A DNA stretch of 12,160 bases, from NCBI GenBank assembly GCA_003646935.1, contig QMLW01000017.1, positions 1 through 12,160 of the forward strand, written 5' to 3'. Source of the stretch: Deltaproteobacteria bacterium. Lineage in GTDB: Bacteria > Desulfobacterota > DSM-4660 > Desulfatiglandales > B25-G16. The notes below the pieces were generated by a model. The model had not been told where the DNA came from and ran no database searches. It saw only the letters and a list, made by a program, of their open reading frames with translations. Position 1 is the stretch's first letter, and each line of letters begins with the position of its first letter. Positions 5,301-12,160 of this stretch are shown piece after piece. The position numbers and the translations under genes were made by a program.

Positions 5301-6740
5301 ATGTGCGCTGACATAAGGGAATCCGAGCTCAAGGAGCGATTCCTCCCCTTTGAGGGGAAGATGGCCGACGAAGGCATTCCTCATCTCGTTATCGATCAAT
5401 TCAGACGATACTATGAAGACCTCGTACGGGGGGAGAAGGGATTGCTCTCAAGGCGAGATATCGCATCCATCGAAGAGGCCGATATAGCCGACATGAAAGC
5501 CCTTGAGGGATTCACCGAACAAGGATCCCATGCGATCAAAGAGTCGGTGGTTATCAAATTGAATGGTGGGTTGGGCACAAGCATGGGCCTATCAAAGGCG
5601 AAATCCCTTATTGAGGTAAAGGATGGATTATGCTTCCTCGATATTATCGCCAGACAGACCATGACCTATAGGGACACATTCGGGGTAGAGCTCCCCCTTG
5701 TGCTCATGAACAGCTTTAAAACGGATGAGGACAGCAGGCACTACCTTGCACGCTACACCGATCTGGTATCGACTGATATCCCGCTTTCCTTCCTGCAACA
5801 CAAATTTCCAAAGGTGCTGACCGAAGACCTGAGCCCGTGTTACTGGCCCCGCGATCCGGATTGCGAATGGAATCCTCCTGGTCATGGGGATATCTACCTT
5901 GCCCTGATCACCTCGGGCATGCTCGATGCTTTGATAGACAAGGGTTATACCTACGCCTTTATATCAAACTCCGACAACCTCGGGGCAATCATGGATGAGG
6001 CATTGCTCGGTTACTTTGCATCTCATGATCACCCCTTTATGATAGAGGTCGCGGATAGAACCGATGCTGACAGAAAGGGCGGGCACCTGGCACGAGTAAG
6101 GAAAACCGGCGGCCTCGTCCTCAGGGAGATTGCCCAGTGTCCGGAGGAGGAATTAGACGAGTTTCAAGACATCACTCTATACCGCTTCTTCAATACCAAC
6201 AATATATGGATTAATCTTATATCCATAAAGGACCGCCTGAAAGGCGGCATAGAGGGATTTACGCTCCCCATGATCGTTAACCCCAAGAGAATCGACCCTA
6301 CAGATGACACCTCACCTGAAGTGTATCAAATCGAGACGGCTATGGGATCAGCCATTTCCATCTTCCAAAACGCCGCCGCGATTAAGGTTCCAAGGACGAG
6401 ATTTTCCCCTGTAAAGAAGAGCCAGGATCTCCTCGCTCTCTGGTCCGATTGCTATGTGATGACCGCAGACAGCAGGATTATCCTAAATCCCGCGAGAAGA
6501 TTCGGTCCCTTACGGATCGATTTAGACGATGCATACTATAAACGCATTGACCAATTACAGGAGCGATTCGCCCATGGCGCCCCCTCTCTCGTAGCGTGCA
6601 AATCGCTGAGCATTAAGGGAAATGTTTACTTTGGTAGGGGAATTGTTGTAAAAGGAGAGGTATGTATCGTTAATCACTCCACGCGCAAGGCGTATATACC
6701 TGACGGAACCATGATTACTAAGGATCTCATCTATAGGTGA
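5301..6740 (+). CDS. Eukaryotic-type UTP-glucose-1-phosphate uridylyltransferase (UDPGP family)
   Basis: The 479-residue protein matches the UDPGP family, not the GalU family usual in bacteria. The nucleotide-binding motif KLNGGLGTSMGLSKAKS is at 86-102, the middle motif NPPGHGDIY at 191-199, then FISNSDNLGA at 220-229 and FNTNNIWINL at 297-306. The C-terminal part should form the beta-helix domain typical of these enzymes. They join UTP and glucose-1-phosphate (or a related sugar phosphate) to UDP-sugar and diphosphate for glycan and lipopolysaccharide synthesis. Related members act on N-acetylhexosamine phosphates, but the LNGGLGTxMG form fits the glucose enzymes better. The ribosome binding site before ATG 5301 is weak, and an internal ATG at 5361 (residue 21) is possible. 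The next gene starts 19 bases after the stop and is probably cotranscribed. Confidence 0.9.
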   Translation: MCADIRESELKERFLPFEGKMADEGIPHLVIDQFRRYYEDLVRGEKGLLSRRDIASIEEADIADMKALEGFTEQGSHAIKESVVIKLNGGLGTSMGLSKAKSLIEVKDGLCFLDIIARQTMTYRDTFGVELPLVLMNSFKTDEDSRHYLARYTDLVSTDIPLSFLQHKFPKVLTEDLSPCYWPRDPDCEWNPPGHGDIYLALITSGMLDALIDKGYTYAFISNSDNLGAIMDEALLGYFASHDHPFMIEVADRTDADRKGGHLARVRKTGGLVLREIAQCPEEELDEFQDITLYRFFNTNNIWINLISIKDRLKGGIEGFTLPMIVNPKRIDPTDDTSPEVYQIETAMGSAISIFQNAAAIKVPRTRFSPVKKSQDLLALWSDCYVMTADSRIILNPARRFGPLRIDLDDAYYKRIDQLQERFAHGAPSLVACKSLSIKGNVYFGRGIVVKGEVCIVNHSTRKAYIPDGTMITKDLIYR

Positions 6741-6759
6741 ATGCCATAGAGGTTGAACC

Positions 6760-7614
6760 ATGCCAGATGACAATCAACAAGATATCAAAAAGGCAATTCG
6801 GGCCATCCAGGATATCGCGGTCATGCTCACGGGCGCTTCGGAATACGTCTGTGAAGGGAGAATGCTCAAGAGGTATTCATCGGAGATAGAGACAAACCTC
6901 GATAATCTAGAGACGTACCTATCACGGCTTAAGGGGAGCTTTCCCGGTAAATTTCCTGAGGCCCTGAGCCCCGATAGCTCACTGTCTAAGATTAGGGAAA
7001 TCGTCGCATCAATGAAAGGCGATGAAGCCAAGCTGGAGGCCAGGTGCCGGGCAGGTGAACTGGGTAATGAGCTCTCACTGGGGCTGAAGGAGCTGAAAGC
7101 TATCCTGGAAAACATCTGGGACACCCTAGGCGGGAAGGTGGTCTCCAAGTATAGCTTAGCCGATAGAATTTCGGAACAGGGGGAACGGGTTAAGTCTCTT
7201 TTGTTTGTCTTTTCTCCGCTCGTGTCAACTACGGGAAAACTGATCCTCGCGGTCATCCTCATCCTGATCCTCTCCTTCGTCTATCTCTTCGTTACTATGG
7301 AATCCGAAAACGCCTTGGTCACGAGCATAAACATGGATATCAACTCTATACAGACCCAGAAGGACACCCTTGCCAAACTTAGAAAGGAATACGAGGAGGC
7401 CACGAGCAATATCGATGCACTCAAGAAGAAGAAGCTCAGCAGAAATGCTAAGATTACACTCCTAGATCTCTCCACGAAGAGCAAAAAGATGAAGGAGCGC
7501 ATCGATAAGAGGGTGATGTCCATCGAGAAAAAGGAAAAAGAACTCACGGATAAGAAAAAAAGGCTGGAGGAGCTCCGAAGAAAATCCTTTATCCAAAAGC
7601 TTTTAAGACGATAA
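6760..7614 (+). CDS. Unrecognised single-pass membrane protein with long C-terminal coiled coil
   Basis: I do not recognise the family of this 284-residue protein. Residues 1-150 are polar and mostly helical in composition, with one proline-rich turn at about 59-75. A single hydrophobic span lies at about 159-179 (LILAVILILILSFVYLFV). Residues 186-277 are highly charged and rich in lysine, glutamate and leucine with heptad-like spacing, which predicts a long coiled coil, ending in a basic tail. There is no signal peptide, so the N-terminal part is probably cytoplasmic; this would place the coiled coil outside, but the very basic segments flanking it make the topology uncertain. AGAGGT at 6748-6753 is a good ribosome binding site for the ATG. 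It follows the UDP-sugar pyrophosphorylase gene by 19 bases, so a link to envelope polysaccharide is possible but unproven. Confidence 0.8.
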   Translation: MPDDNQQDIKKAIRAIQDIAVMLTGASEYVCEGRMLKRYSSEIETNLDNLETYLSRLKGSFPGKFPEALSPDSSLSKIREIVASMKGDEAKLEARCRAGELGNELSLGLKELKAILENIWDTLGGKVVSKYSLADRISEQGERVKSLLFVFSPLVSTTGKLILAVILILILSFVYLFVTMESENALVTSINMDINSIQTQKDTLAKLRKEYEEATSNIDALKKKKLSRNAKITLLDLSTKSKKMKERIDKRVMSIEKKEKELTDKKKRLEELRRKSFIQKLLRR

Positions 7615-7625
7615 ATCCCATCCCT

Positions 7626-7663
7626 GGTAATGCCAGAGCCAGCTCAGCAAAAGGGGCATTCCC
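7626..7663. terminator. Imperfect stem between convergent genes, possible weak terminator
   Basis: GGTAATGCC at 7626-7634 pairs with GGCATTCCC at 7655-7663 with one mismatch around a 20-base loop. It fills the 49-base gap between the coiled-coil gene (plus strand) and the ThiI-like gene (minus strand). There is no U-run, so termination by it alone is doubtful. Confidence 0.25.
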
Positions 7664-8638
7664 TTATATCATGAAGCGATGAAATGCGCTTTTCTCAACT
7701 CTCCGGGCACGAAATGTCTTCCTCGTGGAATCCCTTTTCATTACGACATTCACTGGCTGGTGCAGGGGAGCATCGCTGTAGGAAACGGTGATCGCGGCAG
7801 CTACCTCGAGCTCCTCAAGCGGTGAGTCTCCTATCACGAGCGTGGTTGGACCCGGAAATAATTCCACCGTGAGCAGGGTGTCCTCTCGTCTTGTCAGCGA
7901 AATAATCGCCTCATTTTCCCGCTTATTTCTGCCTACCACAATCTTCGTCCCCTCGCTGATTCTAAAATGTCTCCCTTGCTTAAGGAGCTCAAGATCTGGC
8001 CTTGAAAAACCTGGATTCTTGGTTATCAGATCCTTGAGGCGACGAGAGAATACCACGTCTGTCAGCAGGCACCCCCCAGCAGGGGATGGGTACTGCTCAA
8101 CGCCATACCCCTTTGCCAATTCAATCTGCGGCTTTCGGGAACGCCCTGAAAGCTCGAGAAGCCGTTCCCGATTTACCCACCCCTGACTTTCCGCAAGGGT
8201 TTCGGGTAACCTTTTTGCGGAAAGAGGCCTCAGAATCAGACCATCGAAACCAGACTCACGTGAAATAATGGACAGCGACCGCAGGTTCTGCGACATGGGG
8301 CGTTGTCCCAACACCTCACCACTTATCATAAAACGGGCTCCTTCCTCCTTCAGCATCTCCCCGGCTACCCTGAACATGAGTGCGTGGCAGTCAATACAGG
8401 GGTTCATTCCTTTCCCGTATCCATGGCGTGGGTTCAGCACTATGGGAAGCATGCGCTCCGTAATATCCATCACCGTGAGGGGAATCCCGATATAACGGGC
8501 CGACTGGCGGGCCTTTTGAGCGGAGAAAAAGGGAGACTCGAAACAGATGCCCCGCATATCAATGCCCTGCTCCTCGATCAGCCTGACGGCCAAGATGCTG
8601 TCGAGGCCTCCGGAAAAGAGAGCCAATGCCTTAATCAA
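7664..8638 (-). CDS. ThiI-like PP-loop protein with NFACT-type RNA-binding domain (probable tRNA thiolation)
   Basis: The 324-residue protein begins with the PP-loop ATP motif SGGLDS at 9-14, seen in enzymes that adenylate tRNA before sulfur transfer. NPCIDCHALM at 79-88 gives a CxxC pair (81, 84), followed by GEVLGQRPMSQN at 107-118 and SPAGGCLLTD at 185-194 with cysteine 190. These are the hallmarks of the ThiI/MnmA-related group often annotated as tRNA (5-methylaminomethyl-2-thiouridylate)-methyltransferase. The last 110 residues match what I know of the NFACT-R_2 RNA-binding region. The expected role is thiolation of a tRNA uridine, with the exact position unknown. The start is a TTG at 8638 with GGAG six bases before it, overlapping the end of a possible 38-codon reading frame by eight bases. 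The gene is the last in the iron-uptake gene string. Confidence 0.85.
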   Translation of the reverse strand: MIKALALFSGGLDSILAVRLIEEQGIDMRGICFESPFFSAQKARQSARYIGIPLTVMDITERMLPIVLNPRHGYGKGMNPCIDCHALMFRVAGEMLKEEGARFMISGEVLGQRPMSQNLRSLSIISRESGFDGLILRPLSAKRLPETLAESQGWVNRERLLELSGRSRKPQIELAKGYGVEQYPSPAGGCLLTDVVFSRRLKDLITKNPGFSRPDLELLKQGRHFRISEGTKIVVGRNKRENEAIISLTRREDTLLTVELFPGPTTLVIGDSPLEELEVAAAITVSYSDAPLHQPVNVVMKRDSTRKTFRARRVEKSAFHRFMI

Positions 8639-8747
8639 AAGTGCTCCATCTATAGTATTCGTGAACGTTAGCGGTTAGTTTATCAATGCGGTAGTATGAA
8701 TCAAGCAGAAATGTAATCGCCCGGCATAGTTCGAAGGACCTGGCCAT
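8631..8747 (-). CDS. Possible 38-residue small protein between feoB and the ThiI-like gene
   Basis: A 38-codon frame from ATG 8747 ends with TAA at 8631-8633, overlapping the TTG start of the ThiI-like gene by eight bases. It reads MARSFELCRAITFLLDSYY at the start and ends in EYYRWSTFD. It is not low in complexity, with an amphipathic helical look and a tyrosine- and tryptophan-rich end. Its length exactly bridges the gap after feoB, and the overlap is the kind seen in coupled genes. Against it, no good ribosome binding site precedes ATG 8747. An in-frame extension upstream to 8837 would overlap the end of feoB. I do not recognise a family, and it is not a FeoC by any motif I can see. Confidence 0.35.
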   Translation of the reverse strand: MARSFELCRAITFLLDSYYRIDKLTANVHEYYRWSTFD

Positions 8748-8779
8748 CTGATTCTTGCTTATTGAAAAGGAAATTCCTG

Positions 8780-10795
8780 CTATGTGAGGGTTATAATGAA
8801 TGCCCCTATTTGGTAAATGAGAACAGCAAGCCCCCATCCCAAGACAAGGCTATATCCCACTGCAAGAGCAGTCCACTTCCAGTTTGTCTCTCTCTTTATC
8901 GTTGCAATCGCGGCAATACAGGGGATGTACACCAGGGCCATGACCATGAAGGCGTAGGCGGAGAGTGCCGTGAACTGAGCCTGGATAACGCCTGTTAATC
9001 CCGCTTCCTCAACCCCGTAGAGGGTCCCCAGCGTTCCCACGACCACCTCCTTGGCGAGGATCCCGAAAGACAGGGCAACACCGGCCTGCCAGAAGCCAAA
9101 ACCGGCGGGCTTCAGCAGAGGAGCAAAAACGGAGCCCAACCTGCCGATCACACTTTCCTGAGATGCGTACTCAACGCCGAAGGGGAGGGATGCCAGGAAC
9201 CATATCAATACCACACCCAGGAATATAATGGTCCCCGCCTTCCTCAAAAAGAGGCTGCTCCTCTCCCACATGTGAACGAGCACCCCCTTGATCGTGGGAA
9301 GCCTGTAGGGGGGAAGCTCCATGATGAGCGGCGCCACCTCGCCCTTGAAGAAGATCCCCTTAAATATCCTTGCCACCACCACTGCCAGGATGATTCCCAT
9401 TAGGTAGAGGGAGAAGATGACTAGGCCTTGATTCCTGGGAAAGAAGGCACCGGCGAAGAGGACGTAGATGGGGAGCCTCGCCGAGCACGACATCAGGGGA
9501 TTGACCAGGATGGTGAGGATACGGTCTTTCTCCGACTCCAGGGTTCTGGTAGCCATGATCCCAGGGATATTGCAACCGAAGCCCAGGAGCATGGGGATAA
9601 AGGATTTGCCGTGGAGCCCCAGGGCGTGCATGAGCCGGTCCATGACAAAGGCTGCCCTCGCCATGTATCCCGAGGCCTCCAGGATGGCGATGGCTAAAAA
9701 GAGGAGCATGATATTGGGCAAAAAGACGAGCACGCTTCCCACCCCTCCGATGATCCCATCGGAGAGGAGCGATGAGAGCCACCGTGGGCCTCCCACGGCC
9801 CCTATTCCCGAGGAAACGCCTTCCCCCAGCCAGCCCATGAGTAAATCGATCCCCTCGGCAAGGGGTGCGCCGAGGGTGAAGACGAGCTGGAAGACCAGCC
9901 ACATCATCGCCAGGAAGATCGGGATCCCCAGGAACCGGTTGACCAGGACCCGGTCGATCCTATCTGAAAGATCCAGCCGCTCCATGAGATCGAGTCTCTT
10001 TTTGGTGGACTCCCGCACCAGCCCTGATAAGAAGGCGTATCGTCTCTCCACGAGCGCGGTTTCCAGGTCATAGCCCAGGTGCCTTTCAAGCCTGGTCTGA
10101 GCTTCAAGAACCAGAGGCGCTATTCCCGTGTCCTCGACCATCTTCAGAACCTCGGCATCGCCTTCGAGGAGCTTCACGGCAACCCAGCGGGAAGGGTATC
10201 CCGGAAGGGCCACTGCATTTTGCAGTTTTTCAATCTCTCCTTCGATATCGTGGTCGTAGTCGATCTTTAAGGAATCGCCTCTTTCGGCTTTTGCTTTAGC
10301 GATTGCCTCCTTCAGCTCCTCCATTCCCTCACCTCTAAAAGCTACCGTCTCTATAACGGGAATATCCAAGACCGCGGAGAGCTTCCCCGTGTCGATCTCA
10401 ACCCCTCTGCTCCTCACCATATCCATCATGTTTAAATCCAGGATAACCTTCGCTCCCAGCTCCAGGAGCTGGGTGACGAGGTAGTGGTTTCGCTCCAGGT
10501 TGGAGGCATCGATTACCACCACCACGGCATCGGGCTTCTCCCTGATCAGGAAATCCCTGGCAATCCTCTCATCGAGGGAATAGGCGGTGAGGCTGTAGAT
10601 GCCGGGAAGATCGACAACGGTGACTTCATGGCTATTATGGGTATATGTTCCCTCCTTCTTCTCCACGGTAACGCCGGGCCAGTTGCCCACGTGTTGCCTT
10701 CCCCCGGTGAGGTTGTTGAACACCGTGGTCTTTCCAGAATTCGGGTTCCCCGCCAGGGCTATCTTCACGCTCTTCGCCTCAACGTTGTCCTTCAT
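8780..10795 (-). CDS. feoB: FeoB ferrous iron transporter
   Basis: The 671-residue membrane protein has the full FeoB layout. The N-terminal G domain shows G1 GNPNSGKTT at 16-24, G2 GVTV at 41-44, G3 DLPG at 62-65, G4 NMMD at 122-125 and a G5-like VAFRGEG at 151-157. A helical guanine-dissociation-inhibitor-like region follows at about 165-280, and then multiple membrane spans carry the two Gate-type segments. The conserved [16 protein letters not shown] and [14 protein letters not shown] segments hold the cysteines thought to line the iron path. FeoB imports ferrous iron across the inner membrane and is the main route under anoxic conditions. AAGGAG lies seven bases before the ATG. It follows feoA by 57 bases and belongs to the unit started by the DtxR-like gene. 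No FeoC gene is evident. Confidence 0.97.
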   Translation of the reverse strand: MKDNVEAKSVKIALAGNPNSGKTTVFNNLTGGRQHVGNWPGVTVEKKEGTYTHNSHEVTVVDLPGIYSLTAYSLDERIARDFLIREKPDAVVVVIDASNLERNHYLVTQLLELGAKVILDLNMMDMVRSRGVEIDTGKLSAVLDIPVIETVAFRGEGMEELKEAIAKAKAERGDSLKIDYDHDIEGEIEKLQNAVALPGYPSRWVAVKLLEGDAEVLKMVEDTGIAPLVLEAQTRLERHLGYDLETALVERRYAFLSGLVRESTKKRLDLMERLDLSDRIDRVLVNRFLGIPIFLAMMWLVFQLVFTLGAPLAEGIDLLMGWLGEGVSSGIGAVGGPRWLSSLLSDGIIGGVGSVLVFLPNIMLLFLAIAILEASGYMARAAFVMDRLMHALGLHGKSFIPMLLGFGCNIPGIMATRTLESEKDRILTILVNPLMSCSARLPIYVLFAGAFFPRNQGLVIFSLYLMGIILAVVVARIFKGIFFKGEVAPLIMELPPYRLPTIKGVLVHMWERSSLFLRKAGTIIFLGVVLIWFLASLPFGVEYASQESVIGRLGSVFAPLLKPAGFGFWQAGVALSFGILAKEVVVGTLGTLYGVEEAGLTGVIQAQFTALSAYAFMVMALVYIPCIAAIATIKRETNWKWTALAVGYSLVLGWGLAVLIYQIGAFIITLT

Positions 10796-10852
10796 CGTCC
10801 ATTCTCCTTACACTCTTTATTTTGCTGCGTTGGAAAGAGGAGTTCCATCAGG

Positions 10853-11074
10853 CTACGAAATCGGGGATACGAGGATCCTGTTGGCCATCCCGTAGCCTAG
10901 CCCCAGCCTCACTCCTCCTGTGTTCAGGATCAAGGGACCAGGCCTGTTTGCGATGACCTCGATCTCAACGCCGGGGTAAAGGCCCATATTGGCGAGTTTC
11001 CCCACCAGGCCCCTGCCGCCCTTGATCTTTCGTATCTTTGCGCGTTGGCCCGGTCTCACCATGCTGAGGGGCAT
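10853..11074 (-). CDS. feoA: FeoA, small SH3-like partner of FeoB
   Basis: The protein has about 74 residues, the family size, and is a single SH3-like beta barrel. MPLSMVRPGQRAKIRKI, LVGKLANMGLYPG and VRLGLGYGMANRILV are standard FeoA motifs. FeoA is a cytoplasmic accessory needed for FeoB-driven ferrous iron uptake. The start overlaps the regulator stop as GTGATG: ATG 11074 shares a base with the TGA stop, and GTG at 11077 is a second choice in the same frame. A near-perfect AGGAGGTGA at 11082-11090, inside the end of the regulator gene, serves both. Its proximity and coupling to the DtxR-FeoA fusion gene show one regulated iron unit. Confidence 0.95.
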   Translation of the reverse strand: MPLSMVRPGQRAKIRKIKGGRGLVGKLANMGLYPGVEIEVIANRPGPLILNTGGVRLGLGYGMANRILVSPIS

Positions 11075-11793
11075 CACCTATTCACCTCCTCCACGGAAAT
11101 TGTTTCGGCCTCCTCCCTGCGCAGGGAAAGGTGGTATCCCTTGACCAGGACATCCACCGGATCGCCTAGAGGTGCTACCTTCTGGATCTTGATCTCAACC
11201 CCGGGGACGATCCCCATATCAAGCAGCTTCCTCTTTATCCCGGCCTCGGCGATTACCCTTGTGACCTTGCCCCTCTGCCCTACCTTGAGATCGCCTAAAT
11301 TCCTCATCCTTGCACCTCCCTTCGCTATGGTCTCCGGTTCTTGACAGTGTTCTGGTTTTTTTCCGTGTTTGACGTAGTAGTGGAAACTCGACAGCCAGAG
11401 GGGCTCGCCCTCTGGGCAGGTCTCCACCAATTGTATGAACTTAAGGATGCGATCCAACGTCTCCCGGTGGATATGGTGCTCAATCTCGCAGGCATCCTGA
11501 TCGGCCACCTTTGAATCAACTCCCAAGATCTCATTGAAGAATTTATAGAGCGTCTTGTGCCGCTCATATATCTCCTTTGCCCTCAGTACTCCTTTCTGCG
11601 TGAGCTCGACATACCCGTAGGGTTCCTGGTGCACCAGCTCTTTTTCAGAGAGGACCTTCACGGCATTGGCCACTGAGGAGGTTTTCACGCACAAATATTT
11701 CGCGATATCCTTCACCCGCGTCACCTTCTTCTCCAGGCCAATGATCAAGATGGCCTCAAGATAGTCTTCCATGCTCGCTGTCAAGGTAGTCAT
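11074..11793 (-). CDS. DtxR/MntR-type metal-dependent regulator with C-terminal FeoA domain
   Basis: The 239-residue protein has an N-terminal winged helix-turn-helix at about 8-70, a dimerisation and metal-binding helical part at 70-140, a linker with CPEGEPLW and PEHC at 126-150, and a FeoA-like SH3 domain from about 163 to the end. The primary metal site resembles DtxR in C102, E105 and H106, with H79 also kept. Position 10 is aspartate, as in MntR, instead of the DtxR methionine, and E13 matches MntR glutamate 11. Such proteins repress iron or manganese genes when metal is bound. Encoded first in the unit with feoA and feoB, it is most likely an iron sensor that also controls itself. AGAGGT precedes the ATG. 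The frame overlaps feoA by a few bases. Confidence 0.93.
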   Translation of the reverse strand: MTTLTASMEDYLEAILIIGLEKKVTRVKDIAKYLCVKTSSVANAVKVLSEKELVHQEPYGYVELTQKGVLRAKEIYERHKTLYKFFNEILGVDSKVADQDACEIEHHIHRETLDRILKFIQLVETCPEGEPLWLSSFHYYVKHGKKPEHCQEPETIAKGGARMRNLGDLKVGQRGKVTRVIAEAGIKRKLLDMGIVPGVEIKIQKVAPLGDPVDVLVKGYHLSLRREEAETISVEEVNR

Positions 11794-11800
11794 ATATACC

Positions 11801-11844
11801 TCTATAAATGTTAGGTTCGTCTATAAATAGAAAATAATCCTAAC
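11801..11844. promoter_or_regulatory. Candidate DtxR-type operator over the regulator promoter
   Basis: GTTAGG at 11810-11815 and CCTAAC at 11839-11844 form an inverted pair around the predicted -10 box and start. Inside it is TCTAT-AA-ATAGA (11820-11831), and TCTATAAAT occurs twice, at 11801-11809 and 11820-11828. TTAGG/CCTAA half-sites are known from DtxR/IdeR operators, but the 23-base gap between the halves is wider than in the classical site. Autoregulation is inferred from position and half-site sequence. Confidence 0.4.
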
Positions 11845-11858
11845 TACGCATTAGTCAA
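11831..11858 (-). promoter_or_regulatory. Probable sigma70 promoter of the dtxR-like/feoA/feoB unit
   Basis: On the minus strand TTGACT (complement of 11853-11858) is followed after 16 bases by TATTTT (complement of 11831-11836), placing a start near 11824 and a leader of about 30 bases before the ATG at 11793. Confidence 0.45.
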
Positions 11859-11880
11859 GAAAAAAGCTTAAAGTAGTAAT

Positions 11881-11915
11881 TAGGATGGTCTTCGGCTTGC
11901 TAGAACTAGGATGGT
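11881..11915. repeat. Direct repeat TAGGATGGT upstream of the regulator promoter
   Basis: TAGGATGGT occurs at 11881-11889 and again at 11907-11915, 26 bases apart, in contexts AATTAGGATGG and AACTAGGATGG. A further TTAGGTT lies at 11964-11970 and another at 11811-11817. They lie 25 to 110 bases upstream of the predicted promoter and may be regulator binding sites. Confidence 0.35.
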
Positions 11916-11971
11916 ATTATTTTCTTGAGGAAATGAGAATGAATTTCAAAACAAGGCATTACATTAGGTTG

Positions 11972-12002
11972 AAAAAGGGGGGACTGTTTGTTAGCAGTCC
12001 CC
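11972..12002 (-). terminator. Rho-independent terminator for a minus-strand gene at the right edge
   Basis: GGGGACTG arms at 11979-11986 and 11995-12002 enclose an eight-base loop. Read on the minus strand the stem is followed by CC and then five T residues (complement of 11972-11976), the order expected of an intrinsic terminator. In the plus direction the T-rich tract is too far from the stem. It fits the minus-strand frame ending at 12051. Confidence 0.65.
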
Positions 12003-12050
12003 AATCTCTTTAGCTGGATTTATTTTTTTATTTTTTAGGCTCATCGCAGA

Positions 12051-12160
12051 TTAGTGGGTAAGCTTACATAAATTAACCATACAATACCGCCACTGCTCTC
12101 TGCGTAAGATGGCATTTCGTAGGTCTTTGCTAATGTATTCGGCGTAGAATACCTTTTCTA
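12051..12160 (-). CDS. C-terminal end of an unrecognised minus-strand gene (partial)
   Basis: One minus-strand frame is open from the right edge to TAA at 12051-12053 and gives 35 residues starting EKVFYAEYISKDLRNAIL and ending NLCKLTH. The residues look protein-like, and a terminator pointing the same way follows about 50 bases later, which supports a gene end here. I do not recognise the family. A second minus-strand frame is open from 12157 to a TGA at 12041-12043, but it has a stop codon at 12158-12160, so it is less likely to be the tail of a longer gene. Confidence 0.4.
   Translation of the reverse strand, partial: EKVFYAEYISKDLRNAILRREQWRYCMVNLCKLTH

Noticed and set aside
7281..7547. 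Minus-strand serine- and phenylalanine-rich frame opposite the coiled-coil gene.
   Set aside because: It is the complement of lysine/glutamate codons of the coiled coil and has no start signals or family resemblance.
9360..10107. Long alternative frames on both strands within feoB.
   Set aside because: They are shadows of the high-GC feoB coding sequence, and their translations are rich in arginine, proline and glycine with no family features.
1..12160. Defence system, prophage, insertion sequence or CRISPR array.
   Set aside because: No transposase, integrase, nuclease-effector or repeat-spacer pattern was seen; the genes are mostly housekeeping, redox and iron uptake.

Overview
This window reads like part of the chromosome of an anaerobic bacterium, most likely a deltaproteobacterium (Desulfobacterota) of the sulfate-reducing, metal-reducing or syntrophic kind. 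The argument rests on a periplasmic tetraheme cytochrome c3 with eight placeable heme-ligand histidines, a two-cluster ferredoxin, the tail of a GltD-like flavin oxidoreductase, a FeoA/FeoB ferrous-iron importer and a long-chain polyprenyl diphosphate synthase. No 16S rRNA or other decisive taxonomic marker is present, so this is inference. Genes are tightly packed on both strands. No transposase, prophage gene, CRISPR array, tRNA or rRNA was seen, and no intergenic stretch exceeds about 260 bases.

Layout. Positions 1-89 hold the C-terminal end of a plus-strand oxidoreductase, followed by a plus-strand cytochrome c3 (165-578) with its own promoter. A strong two-way terminator (688-720) separates it from a minus-strand group: a 2[4Fe-4S] ferredoxin with its own promoter (819-1010), and YjbQ with PyrR (1140-2105), which form a short operon. 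A 211-base divergent region (2106-2316) carries two sigma70-like promoters with a 22-bp perfect inverted repeat between them. From it runs the plus-strand pair rnc (RNase III, possibly leaderless) and an Elp3-like radical SAM gene that begins inside the end of rnc. A convergent polyprenyl synthase (4150-5130) follows, then a plus-strand pair of a eukaryotic-type UDP-sugar pyrophosphorylase and an unrecognised single-pass coiled-coil membrane protein (5301-7614). The right third is one minus-strand unit: a DtxR-type regulator fused to a FeoA domain, feoA, feoB, a possible 38-codon gene, and a ThiI-like PP-loop tRNA-thiolation protein (11793 down to 7664). At the right edge the tail of another minus-strand gene is followed by a terminator.

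How the parts fit. The clearest system is iron homeostasis: a metal-sensing repressor, two FeoA-type SH3 domains (one fused, one free) and the FeoB transporter, overlapping or closely spaced, with TTAGG-type repeats at the regulator promoter that could be its operator. The cytochrome, ferredoxin and flavoprotein tail belong to low-potential electron transfer. The rest is housekeeping: pyrimidine salvage and regulation, RNA processing, tRNA modification, quinone side chain or cell-wall lipid carrier, and nucleotide sugars. I did not find a convincing new multi-gene system. The best leads are the leaderless rnc start, the inverted-repeat switch-like region upstream of it, the altered uracil-site segment of PyrR, the hybrid metal site of the DtxR protein, the 38-codon gene coupled to the ThiI-like gene, and the coiled-coil membrane protein paired with the UDP-sugar pyrophosphorylase.
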